From Acridotheres tristis (lineage: Eukaryota; Chordata; Aves; Passeriformes; Sturnidae): 64,000 nucleotides of DNA. The position numbers and the translations under genes were made by a program. The notes under the pieces were generated by a model, which saw only the letters and a program-made list of their open reading frames with translations, ran no database searches and had not been told where the DNA came from. This document shows positions 15,301 through 25,137 of the stretch, piece after piece (the stretch's first letter is position 1; every line of letters starts with the position of its first letter). The stretch covers positions 5,432,501 to 5,496,500 of the forward strand of contig CM072891.1 of the NCBI GenBank assembly GCA_037013685.1. Direction: 5' to 3'.

Positions 15301-18300
15301 AAAAGTACTTATAGACTAATTTCTAACTAACATTTTAAAAAATGTTATTGATTTTATGCTTTAATGCTTACCTCAATGTTCTTTTTAATGAAATGCTGGC
15401 TGGTTTTATTTTTGCTATGCATTTTTTCTGCTGTTTTTTCTGTTTCTAATTCACTTGGATTATCTGATGTTTGAGGAAGAAAAGTTGCTACATTACAATC
15501 ATTCCTATTCTCATTCAACAAGAACTGCAATAACATCAATCCCATTCAAATCTTTAGCAAACATATAGAATCAATAGACAAACTTTTTGTATGATCTTTT
15601 CATAATGTAATTAATATTGTTATATTTAAAACATACTATTGCCAAAATTAATTTCATTTTCAACTTTTTATTATATGAGATCACTCAATGTTACAAAGGC
15701 TAAAATACTTTTGGATTTCTGACCTCAAAAATTTTAAACACGGTGGCTTTAAAAGCCACGGCATTCCTTCAAACCCTATCATCATTGCAATTTTCTCATC
15801 ATTACAAAACCAGACAACAATTTTTTTGAAAACCACAGAACTATCTGGAGACATATCAAGTACATTTTTCTAAATAAAACAGCTGAAAAACAGATTATAT
15901 AGTTGATATTATTATAACACAGCTTATAAAACAAATTTTGTTAAAAAATAAAATTCATCATAGAGCTGTAAATTTATTAAACAGACACATGATATTCTAG
16001 TAACAATAGGTTTCCATCCATGACAAAAAAAGGGCATGATTCTGTTTTCAGAGAATTTTACCATGCTTAAAATAACAATTCCTCTACAAACAGCAAATAT
16101 TTGTCACATTAAATAACAAGTCTAAGTAAATGCAATCAGTTTCTAAATCTCAAGAACTACTTCAAAAGCAGGCATGGTGCTTTTCTGGAAAGCAGAAATT
16201 TGAAAAATGGGTGGGTCATTTCCCTACAAAAAATGAATTTGACATTAGATAACAAAAGACAGGCCATATGGAAATAACTCTTTAACAGAACGAATAGAAT
16301 GAAAGCAAACTCCCAAAGATATGAAATGAATCCCATGCATCCTTTACACACAAACCTTAAAGGACTGAGGTGCTGGGTCTGACCATGAAATCCCCTGACA
16401 GTTCAAATGTACAACAAGCATCCTAAGCTTTCTTTACCATTACCAGGCAACATCATGTGTCAAGGAAATGGATCATATAGGAATTTAACAATCAATATAA
16501 ATATGACAAGCTGCATCCTGAAATGAGCAGAACACACCAAACACCAACATAACACACAACATATACATTACTTTTAAGCTATATCTTTCACATGACTGTA
16601 GAATAGCATTTTTGAGAGGGAGCTGTCATACAGAACATCTCAGAACATTGAAGTAAAGAGGGACAGACATGGATCACTGAGACAAAGAAAACACTGAAGA
16701 CTGCCATGGGCAATTAGAAGAGAGATTGCAGCTAAACAAATTTTGCATGTGCGTTTTGGCAGATTTGGCACATCTTTCAAAGATTTGGTATAAATCTTGA
16801 TGAGACTGATGAAGTAATAGCATAAAAGTAGAGTGTACATTCTTCTTCACCAGCTCCTCTTGTTCAAGGTCTGCCTTTATGACAGCTGTGACACAGAAAT
16901 CCAAAAGCAACCAAAACAATAAGTCTTAGCTATTCAGACACCACATCAAAAGCCTCCAGCAGAAATAGTAAAAGTCGTTTAAAGCAATATATTGGTCACA
17001 AGCTGTAAGCGATCTCTACTTCATGCATTCCCAAAGAAGGAATGTGCAGAACAGCTCAAAATAGTGCAAGTGATAGCAACTCCCAACCATGCCTGTACTG
17101 GAAGCTCCAGAAGCCAATGCTGTACTGAATACCAGTAATGAAACCTGCTATTCTTATTCAAGGGCACTCCAGCACAACCCAGAAATTTTGAAGAAGGAAG
17201 CTGAGGGTCAATCTTTATTTTAAGGGAGGAATGAAAACACATGGTAGAAATACAGAGAAATTAAAAGCTCCAGCCCACAAAATTTAGGTCACATACTGGG
17301 GAGCTAAGACAAGTGATAAAATGATAAAAGAGCTGAGTTCCATGTTTAAAAATTAAAACATGCAGTCACATTCTACAAACTGCAGAGATATTGCTGCCAT
17401 TGATGCTTCAGCCTTGAGGAATGCACTTCTATTATGTCCTTGTCATCTTAGCCATTCACCAGGAAGATAGATTCCTTCTGTTTACATAGAATGGTAGTTG
17501 ACAAAGAAATAAATAAGTGCAGCTGATAGCAATGGCAGTTGAAGCTATTATTCCTATATCACAACACATGTGAAAAGTTACTAACCACACAAATTTGAAT
17601 TTCAAATTGGGAAAGAATAGAGGCATACAAGTACAATTCCATTTATTTTGACATGCTGGACACACTACACCACTAACAGCATTTGAAATGTCTCTGCAGT
17701 GCATGATAATACATGGTCCCTAAAAGAATCAGCAGGTGTTTCAGTTTTGCCAGAGGGTACTTATTTCATAAAAGCAATGCAGACTTCACAATTATCAGCA
17801 TAGCAAATATAAGATAAGTTTTCTGGAGATTTATGTTTGACACAAATCCATACAATTTCTGCTGAAAACAAAAAAAAATACAGAACAGTTGCAGTTAGAT
17901 TCAGTACCACTTGTCATTTCTAGATGGTTTCTTGAATATAAGCTTATTAATAAAAGCTACGATACCTTAGAGGAATAGCAAAGATAAATTTTTAAAGAAT
18001 TGCCATGAAGAATCAATGATGCATTTTACAATATATCAGTTACACACTTCTTTTGAAACTAAAGAAAAATGCTTTTATAAACCCAAAAGTAAAGATTTTC
18101 TTAGCATGTTGAGTAAAATGTTTTAGATAAGTCACAAAGCTGTTCTCTTCTTTCATTTGCAAAAAAGGCAAGAACTGTCACTGTTCCAGTAAGCAACCAT
18201 GCTTTTTCCCATTTCACTAGCCCTGCCACAAAGGCTGAGTCTTCATAACCCACCCATTGTACATGTTGTCTTGCCATTTCTAAAAATACAAACTCTACCA

Positions 18301-21300
18301 TTAATAAAGCCTACCCTGGTTTTCTTGGGCTTTATAGCAATCATAATCTTCAGGATTTGTGTGTGTGTGAAATACTGAAGTAGGTATTTCATCTTCTTTA
18401 GCATGGGAGGGAGCTGTAAGGAATTTTTTTCCAGTAAAATTTAATTGAAATACATTTAAAGAAGATCTAGCATCATGTGTATCATACTATAAGACCTCAC
18501 ACTTGGAAAGTAAACAAATTCACTTGGATAAATGACATAAGTACTGTATTTCTCAAGAAATAAAGAAGGGGGAAAGAGTAAAGTCTGAGTCATTTGTATG
18601 CTGTTTCTTATGGCTGTGTTTTTGAACAACTACTGCCCATAGAAGACAATTCATCACATTCTCAAAGATATAGCCCAAGGCCCTAAAGTTCAGATGCCTC
18701 TGCAGACACCATGTGGCAAGTCATCTAAAACTTTGAATGAGAATAAAGCATCCAGGTTTTCACAGCTGGTGTCTGCCTGTGCATGAAATATTAGACTTCC
18801 AAGAGGCTTAGGTCAAGGGCATAGTCTAGAAAAACAGTGTTCAAGCATCCTAGTTGTTTCAGTTACTCAAAGAAAAAAATAAATCAATTGAAGTATTCTT
18901 ATGTGTCAACTGGAAATGTAAGTTAAAGCAGTAAGTTGCAGTCTATACACTTAGCACTTACAGAAAAGGACTCATATTGCAAAGAACCATATGAATTACA
19001 TACGATTTTTACAATGAAAAAGCATACAATAACCAGTAATAATGAAGTGTAATGGGCTCAACTGAACTAATGATCTAGTTAAACAGAGCACAGGGTAAGG
19101 AATTTAGGGCTGTTTCATTAACTCCTGATTGACACTTCTGCTGTGAGTGAGTCAGAAGGTTTTGTTGTGCCTGAAAGGCTTGGAACACTTAAGTTACTAA
19201 TGATTATGTACCCAAACTTGTGCTTGATTTCACAGCTACATTAAAAGCTATAATAACTCGCATATATAATTTCCTTAATAAAGCTCTATCAAATTCAGGT
19301 TCTGACAAGCAAAATATATGAACTGTATTGTATTTCAGTATCAACCATGGTAGCCATCAAGACATTTGTTTAATTAAATAAATACCAATATAAATAAGAC
19401 CTGAAAAGTAAGGCACTAGTATGATACAGAAAAGACAAAGATCAAGCTGGAGGAAAACCATATATCTAAACTATGCAGTTTTATCAGTGCAATACACCAG
19501 AAACTACATGATGCACATGATCTCTACAGGAGTTAGTTTTGAAATAAAGGAGTTAGCACTCCTACAGTCTTGCTTGTCTGCTGTTATTTCAATATATCCT
19601 GACATCTACTGGAGACTGTCTAAATATCACCCATATCAAATGGTTTTCTTCCCTTAGCAACCTGAAAGCATAGAAATAAAAGCAGGTTACATTGTAAATA
19701 GTAAGCTTTGCTGAAATATTTTAACTACCTGCTGCTACCATTATTATGTAGGTACTTCCAACATTCAAGCTGAGATTTTTGCTCAGCAAGAACCATTTTG
19801 CTCAGCTATAACCAGACCTCAAATCCTTATTCTCTCCCCAAAAAGAAAAAAGATAGTCTGTACCACAATTCTGTTTCTCTTTACTTACCAGCTGTATCAT
19901 GCCACGATGAGAACAAAGCTAAAAACTGGTTTGTGTTTTCCACCTCGTCGTGGCTTCCTGTGGTTCTGATAGACTATTCAAAAGAAATAAATTGTGTATC
20001 TATAGATACATGCATGTATTTAAAGTAAATTCTTTAAAGTGAAATATATTGTCTGCTTATCAGATCTAATAAACTTCAGACCCTATTAAAAATTACTCTT
20101 CTCACTTTATTTTCTTCTTGAGGTTATCTGAAAATCTCCTGAAGTTATGACAAAAGTATGGTGAAACTTTAAAGCCTCTGTTGCATATTGTCTTTTATGT
20201 GGAGATCCCCTTCACGAGACAAAGTTCTGTAATTATGGGGCTCCAAATCCAAATCCAATTAAATTATGAAATGCAGTCAAACCAACCATGGTTTTTAGCA
20301 ACTCACATTTCAATTCATGTAAACAGAGGAAATACTAACTTGTTTCAAGGCATTTAACTGCTAGAGGCCAGGATAGGGATAGGGTAAAGGAATTTGTGCT
20401 GTAGCATTCTTATACCTTCTTCAGGTGACATCTCTAATTTCTTCAACAGGCAGTACTGAAATAGCTGGGCCTAAGAAGGATCCCACTTGAGCAGAATAAA
20501 TGATTTTCAGCCAGGGTTCACAGACATTACCTCTTGACACACCTTACCCTCCTTGCAAGTGGTGAACTCAAGCATAATATTATGCTAGTAAACCACACCC
20601 AGACAGCTATATATTTGGCAATTTTTCTCATCAGTTTTTAAGGACCATGTCCTTCTTTCAAAGCCTGCCTAGCCACTATGTATTAAAAACTATCCAATCT
20701 TACTTTTTAAGATCCATTTCTTAATTTTAGTTAGCCAACTGTGAGTTACTTAATAATAAGGCTTCTGTGAAATACAATAATTCTGTAAGACAGTACGCTA
20801 AGATACATGAGTCACAAAATAAGCAGAACACTTCTAACCTGAAGTTCTTCCCAGAGCATTGCCCTCATTTCTCTGCCTTGCTTTTTAACTACTTTTTCCT
20901 TAAAACTCTGTTTTTCAAGTATTGTGTCGAGTTTATTCATTTTCTTTATAGCTGCTTGAATTTGAGCATTTATATCTGCATCTTCAGAACATTCCAAGTC
21001 AGAAGAGTCTTCTGGAGAATACATTTAAAATTAATGTTAGCTTGAAGCATGTAAAAAAAAACCACTAAAAAGCAGTTCAACTAATCTGGCAACACCCATA
21101 GACAAGAGTACAACATTTTCAAACGTATGTTAATTTCTAAATCTGTTTGTAGCAGGGAAAAATACGGAAGTTTTTGCAACAGAGTGCTGAAACAAACTCT
21201 GAGCTATAGCAATGGGATATGGAAGTGTGCAAGAGGAAAAGTCACCTATTTTGGGAAAGTGATTTGATTCAAATTTATAATGGAAGAGTGACAATATCTC

Positions 21301-23910
21301 CACAGTATCAGCATAAAGAATCAAGTTTAAAAATATAAAATAATTTTTTCAGCCTGACTGGTAGAATACATTATGAAATTAATAATTCTGGGGGTCAAGA
21401 GAGACTCTGTGATATCTCTTCCTTTAAATATTAGAGAATTTTCAGTCTTATGTCTACCTAAATAAGATTCTGATACTGGTTTTGGAAAAATGTTGCTATA
21501 AAAAATGAAAAACTGTGAAACATGATGGAAACTACCATTACTTAATTAAAGTAGATTACTATATTGTCTCCTTTTTTTCATAATTATGCAAATTAAAATT
21601 ATAACTTTTACCTTTCCCCTTCCTATAGCATCCTTGTTCTGTGTCCTCGTTTATGGCTTCCATATTAAGAGTAGAGGAAACACTTGTAGCACTGTCCCTA
21701 ATCCCACAGACTTACAGGTTTTGGAGTCCTGCAACACTCTATTTCATTTTCTAATCTTTTAAGGTCAGATGCTTTACATAGCCATTGATCCAAGCATTTA
21801 CTGTGATGCATTAGTCTACTTTATGTCATAAAAAGATGAGGGATACAACAAGGGGGAAGCTATAAAAGTCTAAGTGAGCTACAGAGGACAGATGGACCCA
21901 AGGACAGATGGTAAAAAAAGAGAACTTATTTCAGCTGGCCTGAACTCAGCAGACTGATATAAATCTTAAATTACTGAGTGAAGCTTTAGGTAGACTGATT
22001 GAATCTATGGAAAACTCAAATTATATTAAAGAAAATTAATATCTACTAATAAAGCAATCTCTAAATAAAGAATTCATCCAATACTTCCTGAATAGCACAA
22101 TTAATAAACATGTTCAATTGGCAGTATTCTTTCATAACTATAATAATTTACACACAAATACATGACCATTACAACCTCTCTTAGAAGCATTAACAAGAAA
22201 AGGAAAAAGTTTTATTGCATTGCTCATTTTATACACCTGAAAGGTACTATCTGATTTCGCATTACCTGGATTTCCTGGGGATGTCACACAGGATTTTGAA
22301 GTTTGTAAAGTATTATCTGACTTTGCATTACTTGGTGGTCCTGGGGAAGGTTCACAGAATTTCAACATCTGTATTTCAGTGCTTTCATCTCCAGAATCTG
22401 AATTAGAGCTGCATCCTGAAAAACAGAGGGAGAAGTCTTTCACAATAAACCAGATACATTTTTGTCAATTAGGGATCACCGCAGAGCCCTTGCAATGGGT
22501 TAGTTTAAAAATAATACTACTAAAATATAGTATGTACTAGTATACCAGAACTCATCTTAAAAACAGGAGCAGGAATCAAGGGATTTCTTTTGACTCCAAT
22601 TCTGTCATGAAATCTTAACTAAATTTCAAGATGGTATCCAAACATCTGCTTCACTTACTGGCCTTTGCATCTCTATTTTTAAACAGTCGGACAGCCCAGA
22701 ACATTAATCCATTACCATTCATAGAATGACAGAAGAATGCCATGAAACACTTCCGTAAGTGCTTCAATTAAAGTTATACACTGTATACTTATATTTAAAG
22801 TATTTTATTAGTATTACCATTGTTCAGTTATAACCATAAATTCCAGGTTTTTGGACATGTGGACCGTTATTAGGATACAATGTTTCTAACGAATCATCAT
22901 GATGAGTCTGAAAAGTTTGATTTTAACATCTTAATGAAAACAGTTTCTAACATGATTCCATGGAACACACACAGATGAGTTTTCCTGATCTTTTAAGCCA
23001 GATGACAGTTTATGATGCCACAAGATATTTACTGTACTTTACTGACAGTAATAACCCATTTCTTTCAAAGGTAGATTTCAAAGAGTGAAGAGAAGTGAAG
23101 GTATGGATTTTGACATCTTCTTTTCCAAAATTTTGCCTATTTTGCAATCTCTATTCTCTCCATCAGTAGATTTTTACCCAAACTATAAAAACTTGGTATT
23201 TGGTCTAGTCACAACACAAGAAAGTTTTAGTCATTCCCACCTGACAACTCGTTGGGATTCCATAGACACTTCTGAAGAGAGATGGTCGTACTCTCCACTG
23301 TTTGCTGATCTGTTCTTACTTCCTGGACATCAGATTTATCTCTGTCATCACCTTTGCTTTCTGGTGGACAGCAATCTTCTAGACTGCCTCTCTGACAACC
23401 ATCAGCCAAACTGACAGGTGAATCAACCTATGAAATGCAAATTATTGCCACCACGAAAACAGGGATGCTTTGGGTGAAGAAGATAACCACAATAGGCACG
23501 TGCCATCAGGAAGGACAACAATTCTGTACAATACTCCAGTGTACTTCTTAAAGAAAAGAACTATTTTCAGGTCTGATACTAAGAAAGAGCTCTCTTAGGT
23601 TTCACATTGATTCTAAAGTCCATCATTCCCCAGACTGTCAGATTTGGGATTGCCAGGCTAGGGTACTAAACTAAACTAGGGTACTAAACTATTTGAAACT
23701 AAAAAAGCAGAATAGCAGAATATTACTTCTACTATGAAGAATTAGGCATGGAGGTTTTAACCTGCTGAAGGAGAGAAAAATTACCTTTTGCAAACATGGT
23801 TCTTGTGTTAATAACTCCATAGCTGTATTTAAACATCTACAATTAGGTCTTGAGCAAGGTGCAGGTCTTGAAATTTCATCCAAGCTCCCACTTATAATAT
23901 CTACTGTCAC
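7837..23910 (-). CDS. FSIP1: FSIP1, fibrous sheath interacting protein 1 (partial, 10 exons)
   Basis: Span of the recognisable FSIP1 coding sequence, read right to left. Exons are 23910-23785, 23427-23241, 22415-22266, 21011-20839, 19973-19889, 18413-18315, 15487-15372, 14656-14549, 11189-11022 and 7974-7837. Each has an AG acceptor and a GT donor, and together they give 1350 bp (450 codons) with phases that all agree. Conserved blocks match what I recall of the mammalian protein: DIISGSLDEIS near the N terminus, KKMNKLDTILEK with KKQGREMRAMLWEEL, SVFHTHTNPEDY, HFIKKNIE followed by LAKDSGN, and PGEKVLRDSKEKRD with NRLKEID. The mammalian protein is about 580 residues, so the last quarter lies beyond the left edge. 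FSIP1 is known as a partner of the sperm fibrous sheath protein AKAP4 and as a testis and cilium protein. The helical, Lys/Glu-rich blocks fit a coiled-coil scaffold. No start ATG was found in the exons shown. The gene symbol is secure; individual splice sites are predictions. Confidence 0.9.
7975..11021 (-). other. FSIP1: FSIP1 intron
   Basis: Single intron between two phase-0 exons. The one item of note is a 37-codon Lys/Glu-rich open stretch on the minus strand at about 9078-9196, discussed under findings. Otherwise nothing recognised. Confidence 0.6.
11022..11189 (-). CDS. FSIP1: FSIP1 coding exon
   Basis: 168 bp, 56 codons, phase 0. The acceptor is TACTTCCAG before 11189; a second AG three bases on would drop one Gln. 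The donor is GTAGGC after 11022. It encodes QENVSVWQAPGEGYTPEPME, then FQLLNEIDNKLQLLL, ending CPSLTYQ. Human has [20 protein letters not shown] at the same place. The IDxKLQ motif recurs in the next exon as KEIDYQLEFL, so this part of the protein seems to hold two related short helices. Confidence 0.9.
11190..14548 (-). other. FSIP1: FSIP1 intron
   Basis: Phase-0 intron of 3.4 kb. It holds the A-rich/GA microsatellite at 12319-12368 and no recognisable gene. Confidence 0.6.
12319..12368. repeat. A-rich and GA microsatellite
   Basis: A run of about 21 A, then GAGAGAGAGAGA and AAAGAAAAAAAGAAAG. Simple sequence in an FSIP1 intron. Confidence 0.9.
14549..14656 (-). CDS. FSIP1: FSIP1 coding exon
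   Basis: 108 bp, 36 codons, phase 0 at both ends. The acceptor is AAATGTTTCAG before 14656 and the donor is GTATGA after 14549. It encodes LAKDSGNQFVLLEGERKRLT, then ELLKDTEDGTEKQDLE. Human reads [20 protein letters not shown], then ELLKDLDEKDSG. The Leu/Glu/Lys pattern is helical. Confidence 0.92.
14657..15371 (-). other. FSIP1: FSIP1 intron
   Basis: 715-bp phase-0 intron with a 13-A run near 14917. Nothing else seen. Confidence 0.65.
15372..15487 (-). CDS. FSIP1: FSIP1 coding exon (acceptor uncertain)
   Basis: The donor, a consensus GTAAGC after 15372, is clear, and the exon ends SQHFIKKNIE in phase 0 like human NQDFIKRNIE. The left boundary is less certain. The acceptor with the better look, TTATTGCAG before 15524, would give an open 153-bp exon but in the wrong phase: after the previous exon it runs into TGA within a few codons. 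The weaker AG before 15487 (TAATGTAG) gives 116 bp, restores the frame and makes the protein ATFLPQTSDNPSELETEK. Its length is then close to the human one. A missed small exon in the 2.8-kb intron upstream is the alternative. Confidence 0.7.
15488..18314 (-). other. FSIP1: FSIP1 intron, possibly hiding a small exon
   Basis: 2.8-kb intron, phase 1. If the acceptor at 15524 is the real one, a small exon of 3n+2 bases must lie here to keep the frame; I could not find one. An 8-bp perfect inverted repeat (GTGGCTTT, 1-base loop) sits at about 15744-15760. Confidence 0.55.
18315..18413 (-). CDS. FSIP1: FSIP1 small coding exon
   Basis: 99 bp, phase 1 in and phase 1 out. The acceptor is TTCCTTACAG before 18413 and the donor is GTAGGC after 18315. 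It encodes PSHAKEDEIPTSVFHTHTNP, then EDYDCYKAQENQ. The human counterpart is [20 protein letters not shown], a clear match. Confidence 0.88.
18414..20838 (-). other. FSIP1: FSIP1 introns either side of the 85-bp exon
   Basis: Apart from the exon at 19889-19973 this stretch is AT-rich intron with no recognisable repeat or gene. Confidence 0.6.
19889..19973 (-). CDS. FSIP1: FSIP1 small coding exon
   Basis: 85 bp. The acceptor is CTTTTGAATAG before 19973 and the donor is a consensus GTAAGT after 19889. It encodes SIRTTGSHDEVENTNQFLAL, ends FSSWHDTA in phase 1, and aligns with human [21 protein letters not shown]. It was found by walking the conserved protein through the gap between two stronger exons, and it supplies exactly the phase both neighbours require. 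Confidence 0.82.
20839..21011 (-). CDS. FSIP1: FSIP1 conserved coiled-coil exon
   Basis: 173 bp. The acceptor is TATTCTCCAG before 21011 and the donor is GTTAGA after 20839. Two bases complete a split Glu codon, followed by 57 codons ending in phase 0. It encodes DSSDLECSEDADINAQIQ, then AIKKMNKLDTILEKQSF, then KKQGREMRAMLWEELQ. This is the best-conserved block of the family: human FSIP1 reads AIQKMKKLDKILAKKQRR, then KKQGLEMRIKLWEEI. The heptad-like spacing of Leu and Ile among Lys and Glu suggests a coiled coil of about 45 residues. Confidence 0.92.
21012..23240 (-). other. FSIP1: FSIP1 introns either side of the repeat-bearing exon
   Basis: Outside the exon at 22266-22415 nothing is recognised, except that the second copy of the 66-bp duplication runs about 40 bp into the intron (to about 22228). 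Confidence 0.6.
22266..22415 (-). CDS. FSIP1: FSIP1 coding exon with internal 66-bp repeat
   Basis: 150 bp, entered and left in phase 1. The acceptor is a strong tract ending TTTTTCAG before 22415, and the donor is GTAATG after 22266. It encodes GCSSNSDSGDESTEIQM and then a Pro/Ser/Asn-rich stretch. Two copies of a 22-codon unit start at 22346 (SPGPPSNAKSD) and 22280 (SPGNP, donor, then intron). The second copy runs across the exon end, so the donor lies inside the duplicated unit. A donor further on at 22235 (TTTCAG then GTGTAT) would extend the exon, but it leaves phase 0 and would break the frame with the next exon. The phase-1 donor is therefore preferred. Confidence 0.72.
23241..23427 (-). 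CDS. FSIP1: FSIP1 coding exon (Asp/Ser-rich, acidic)
   Basis: 187 bp. The acceptor is TTCATAG before 23427 and the donor is GTGGGA after 23241. It enters in phase 0 and leaves with one base of the next codon. It encodes VDSPVSLADGCQRG, then an acidic Ser/Thr-rich stretch ending WNPNELS. It joins the previous exon as QK-VDS, matching KVD at the same point in the mammalian protein. The rest of this exon is poorly conserved and low in complexity, as in mammalian FSIP1. Confidence 0.8.
23785..23910 (-). CDS. FSIP1: FSIP1 first recognised coding exon
   Basis: 126 bp, 42 codons, phase 0 at both ends. The acceptor is a pyrimidine-rich stretch ending TTTTAG just before 23910, and the donor is GTAATT after 23785. 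It encodes VTVDIISGSLDEISRP followed by a Cys-rich stretch, and ends TQEPCLQK. Human FSIP1 starts MDIIKGNLDGISKP, so the alignment is good but the human Met position reads GTA (Val) here. The exon opens with GTG, not ATG, and the first in-frame ATG is 30 codons in (AMELL). The start must therefore be in an upstream exon I could not place, or at that internal Met. Confidence 0.85.
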
Positions 23911-24098
23911 CTAAAATTGGGAAAAATCAGCAAAAACATTTCAAATTAATAATTTAGTAATAAAGCACTACAAGCCCTGCAATATTTCAGATATAGATCA
24001 TGTACATTTCAAATGCTTTCTGGCAACTCCATGTTGCAAGGTTCTTTCAGTTTAGACAGGCTTGCCACTCAAGTATGTGCTTTTTAATATACATACAA

Positions 24099-24170
24099 AT
24101 TTATATTTATATTTATATTTATATTTATATTTATATTTATATTTATATTTATATTTATATTTATATTTAT
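24099..24170. repeat. Hexanucleotide microsatellite (TTTATA)n
   Basis: Twelve near-perfect copies of TTTATA on the plus strand, in the first intron of FSIP1. The same motif in reverse orientation makes the array at 34102-34196. Confidence 0.95.
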
Positions 24171-24604
24171 GTCATCAAGCCAACCAAAGTATTCAAACGT
24201 GCTTACTATCAAAGACACTTTGAATGATATATATCTTACAAATAATCTCACAACAGGGGAATTATCACAGCTCTTCTTTTTCTTTTTAATCATTGGACTG
24301 ACAAAGTTAGCACCAACAAAATAATGAGAGCGTTTTAGACACATCTTGTACACAACTAAACCAGCCAAACGCTACTCATGTTCAAATGGGAAGTTCCTAA
24401 ATCTAAACGTTCACATTCCCAACCTCAGTTCAATTTTGAGTTTAAACCACAGTTACGCACGTTGCTCTGCAAAAAAAAAACCCTGTGTGAATTCCCGGGA
24501 ATTAGACATCTCAGTGTGAGCGTTATGACACGTGCTGGCGATTCTCAGAAGGCTCGAGTGAATACAAGTCTTTATTTCAGTAGTGAATACCAGTATTTAT
24601 TTCA

Positions 24605-25023
24605 GGGAGGGAGGCAGGCAGGGAGGGAGGGAGGAAATCAGGGATGCAGGCAGAGAGGAAGGCAGGGAGGAAAGCAGAAAGGCAGGAAGGCAGAGATGAA
24701 AGAAAAGAGGAAGGCAGGGAGGCAAGGAGGAAAGCAGAGAAGAAGGCAGGGAGAGAGGGAGGAACGTAGAGAGGGAGGAAGGCAGGCAGGGAGGAAGAAA
24801 GGCAGAGAGGGAGGGAGGGAGGCAAGCAAGGAGGCAAGGAGGAAAGCAGAGAGAAGGCAGGGAGGGAGGGAGGGAGGGAGGAAAGAAGGCAGAGAAGAAG
24901 GCAGGGAGGAAGAAAGGCAGAGAGGAAGGCAGGCAGGCAGAGAGGAAAGCAGAGAGGCAGGGAGGAAGGGAGAGAGGAAGGCAGGGAGGAAGGCAGGGAG
25001 GGAGGCAGGGAGGGAGGCAGGAG
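24605..25023. repeat. Polypurine tract of GGGA, GGAA and GGCA units
   Basis: About 420 bp made almost only of A and G on the plus strand, with regular single C bases (GGCA). It is an irregular tetranucleotide array of GGGA, GGAA and GGCA with no fixed higher period. The strand asymmetry and G runs are of the kind able to form triplex or G-quadruplex DNA. It lies in the first FSIP1 intron, starting about 13 bp inside the exon 1 donor. Confidence 0.9.
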
Positions 25024-25035
25024 CCCCGTCCTTAC

Positions 25036-25130
25036 CGCGGGAGGGCAGCAGCAGCGGGCGCCGCCGCCGTTGCCGTGACAACCAGGCCGGGGAAGTCTCG
25101 CGAGAGCCGCGGGCTGTCCCGGCGCGGTCC
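25036..25130 (-). promoter_or_regulatory. FSIP1: FSIP1 CpG-rich promoter and probable non-coding exon 1
   Basis: This short GC-rich block stands alone in AT-rich DNA just upstream of the first FSIP1 exon. On the minus strand it ends CTCCCGCG followed by GTAAGG, a good splice donor after 25036, so the block probably holds the transcription start and an untranslated first exon. It contains TCTCGCGAGA at 25096-25105, a palindromic core-promoter element common at TATA-less vertebrate promoters, often divergent and often of testis or housekeeping genes. There is no ATG on the minus strand of the block. The exact start site is unknown. Being palindromic, the element could also drive a plus-strand transcript. 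Confidence 0.6.
25096..25105. promoter_or_regulatory. TCTCGCGAGA core-promoter element
   Basis: Exact 10-bp palindrome TCTCGCGAGA. The motif is established as an over-represented, position-restricted element of vertebrate CpG promoters, reported to bind ZBTB33 (Kaiso) when methylated. Here it is 60 bp upstream of the predicted exon 1 donor, a sensible distance from a minus-strand start site. Confidence 0.65.
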
Positions 25131-25137
25131 CGGCGGT

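Larger units (their letters stand above)
23911..25035 (-). other. FSIP1: FSIP1 5' intron
   Basis: About 1.1 kb between the non-coding exon 1 donor and the first coding acceptor. It is mostly simple sequence: the hexamer array at 24099-24170 and the polypurine tract at 24605-25023. A small exon carrying the start codon may be hidden between 24171 and 24600. Confidence 0.55.

Noticed and set aside
22138..22265. Continuation of the FSIP1 repeat exon to 22235 or beyond
   Set aside because: It leaves phase 0, while the next exon needs one carried base; the GTAATG donor after 22266 fits.
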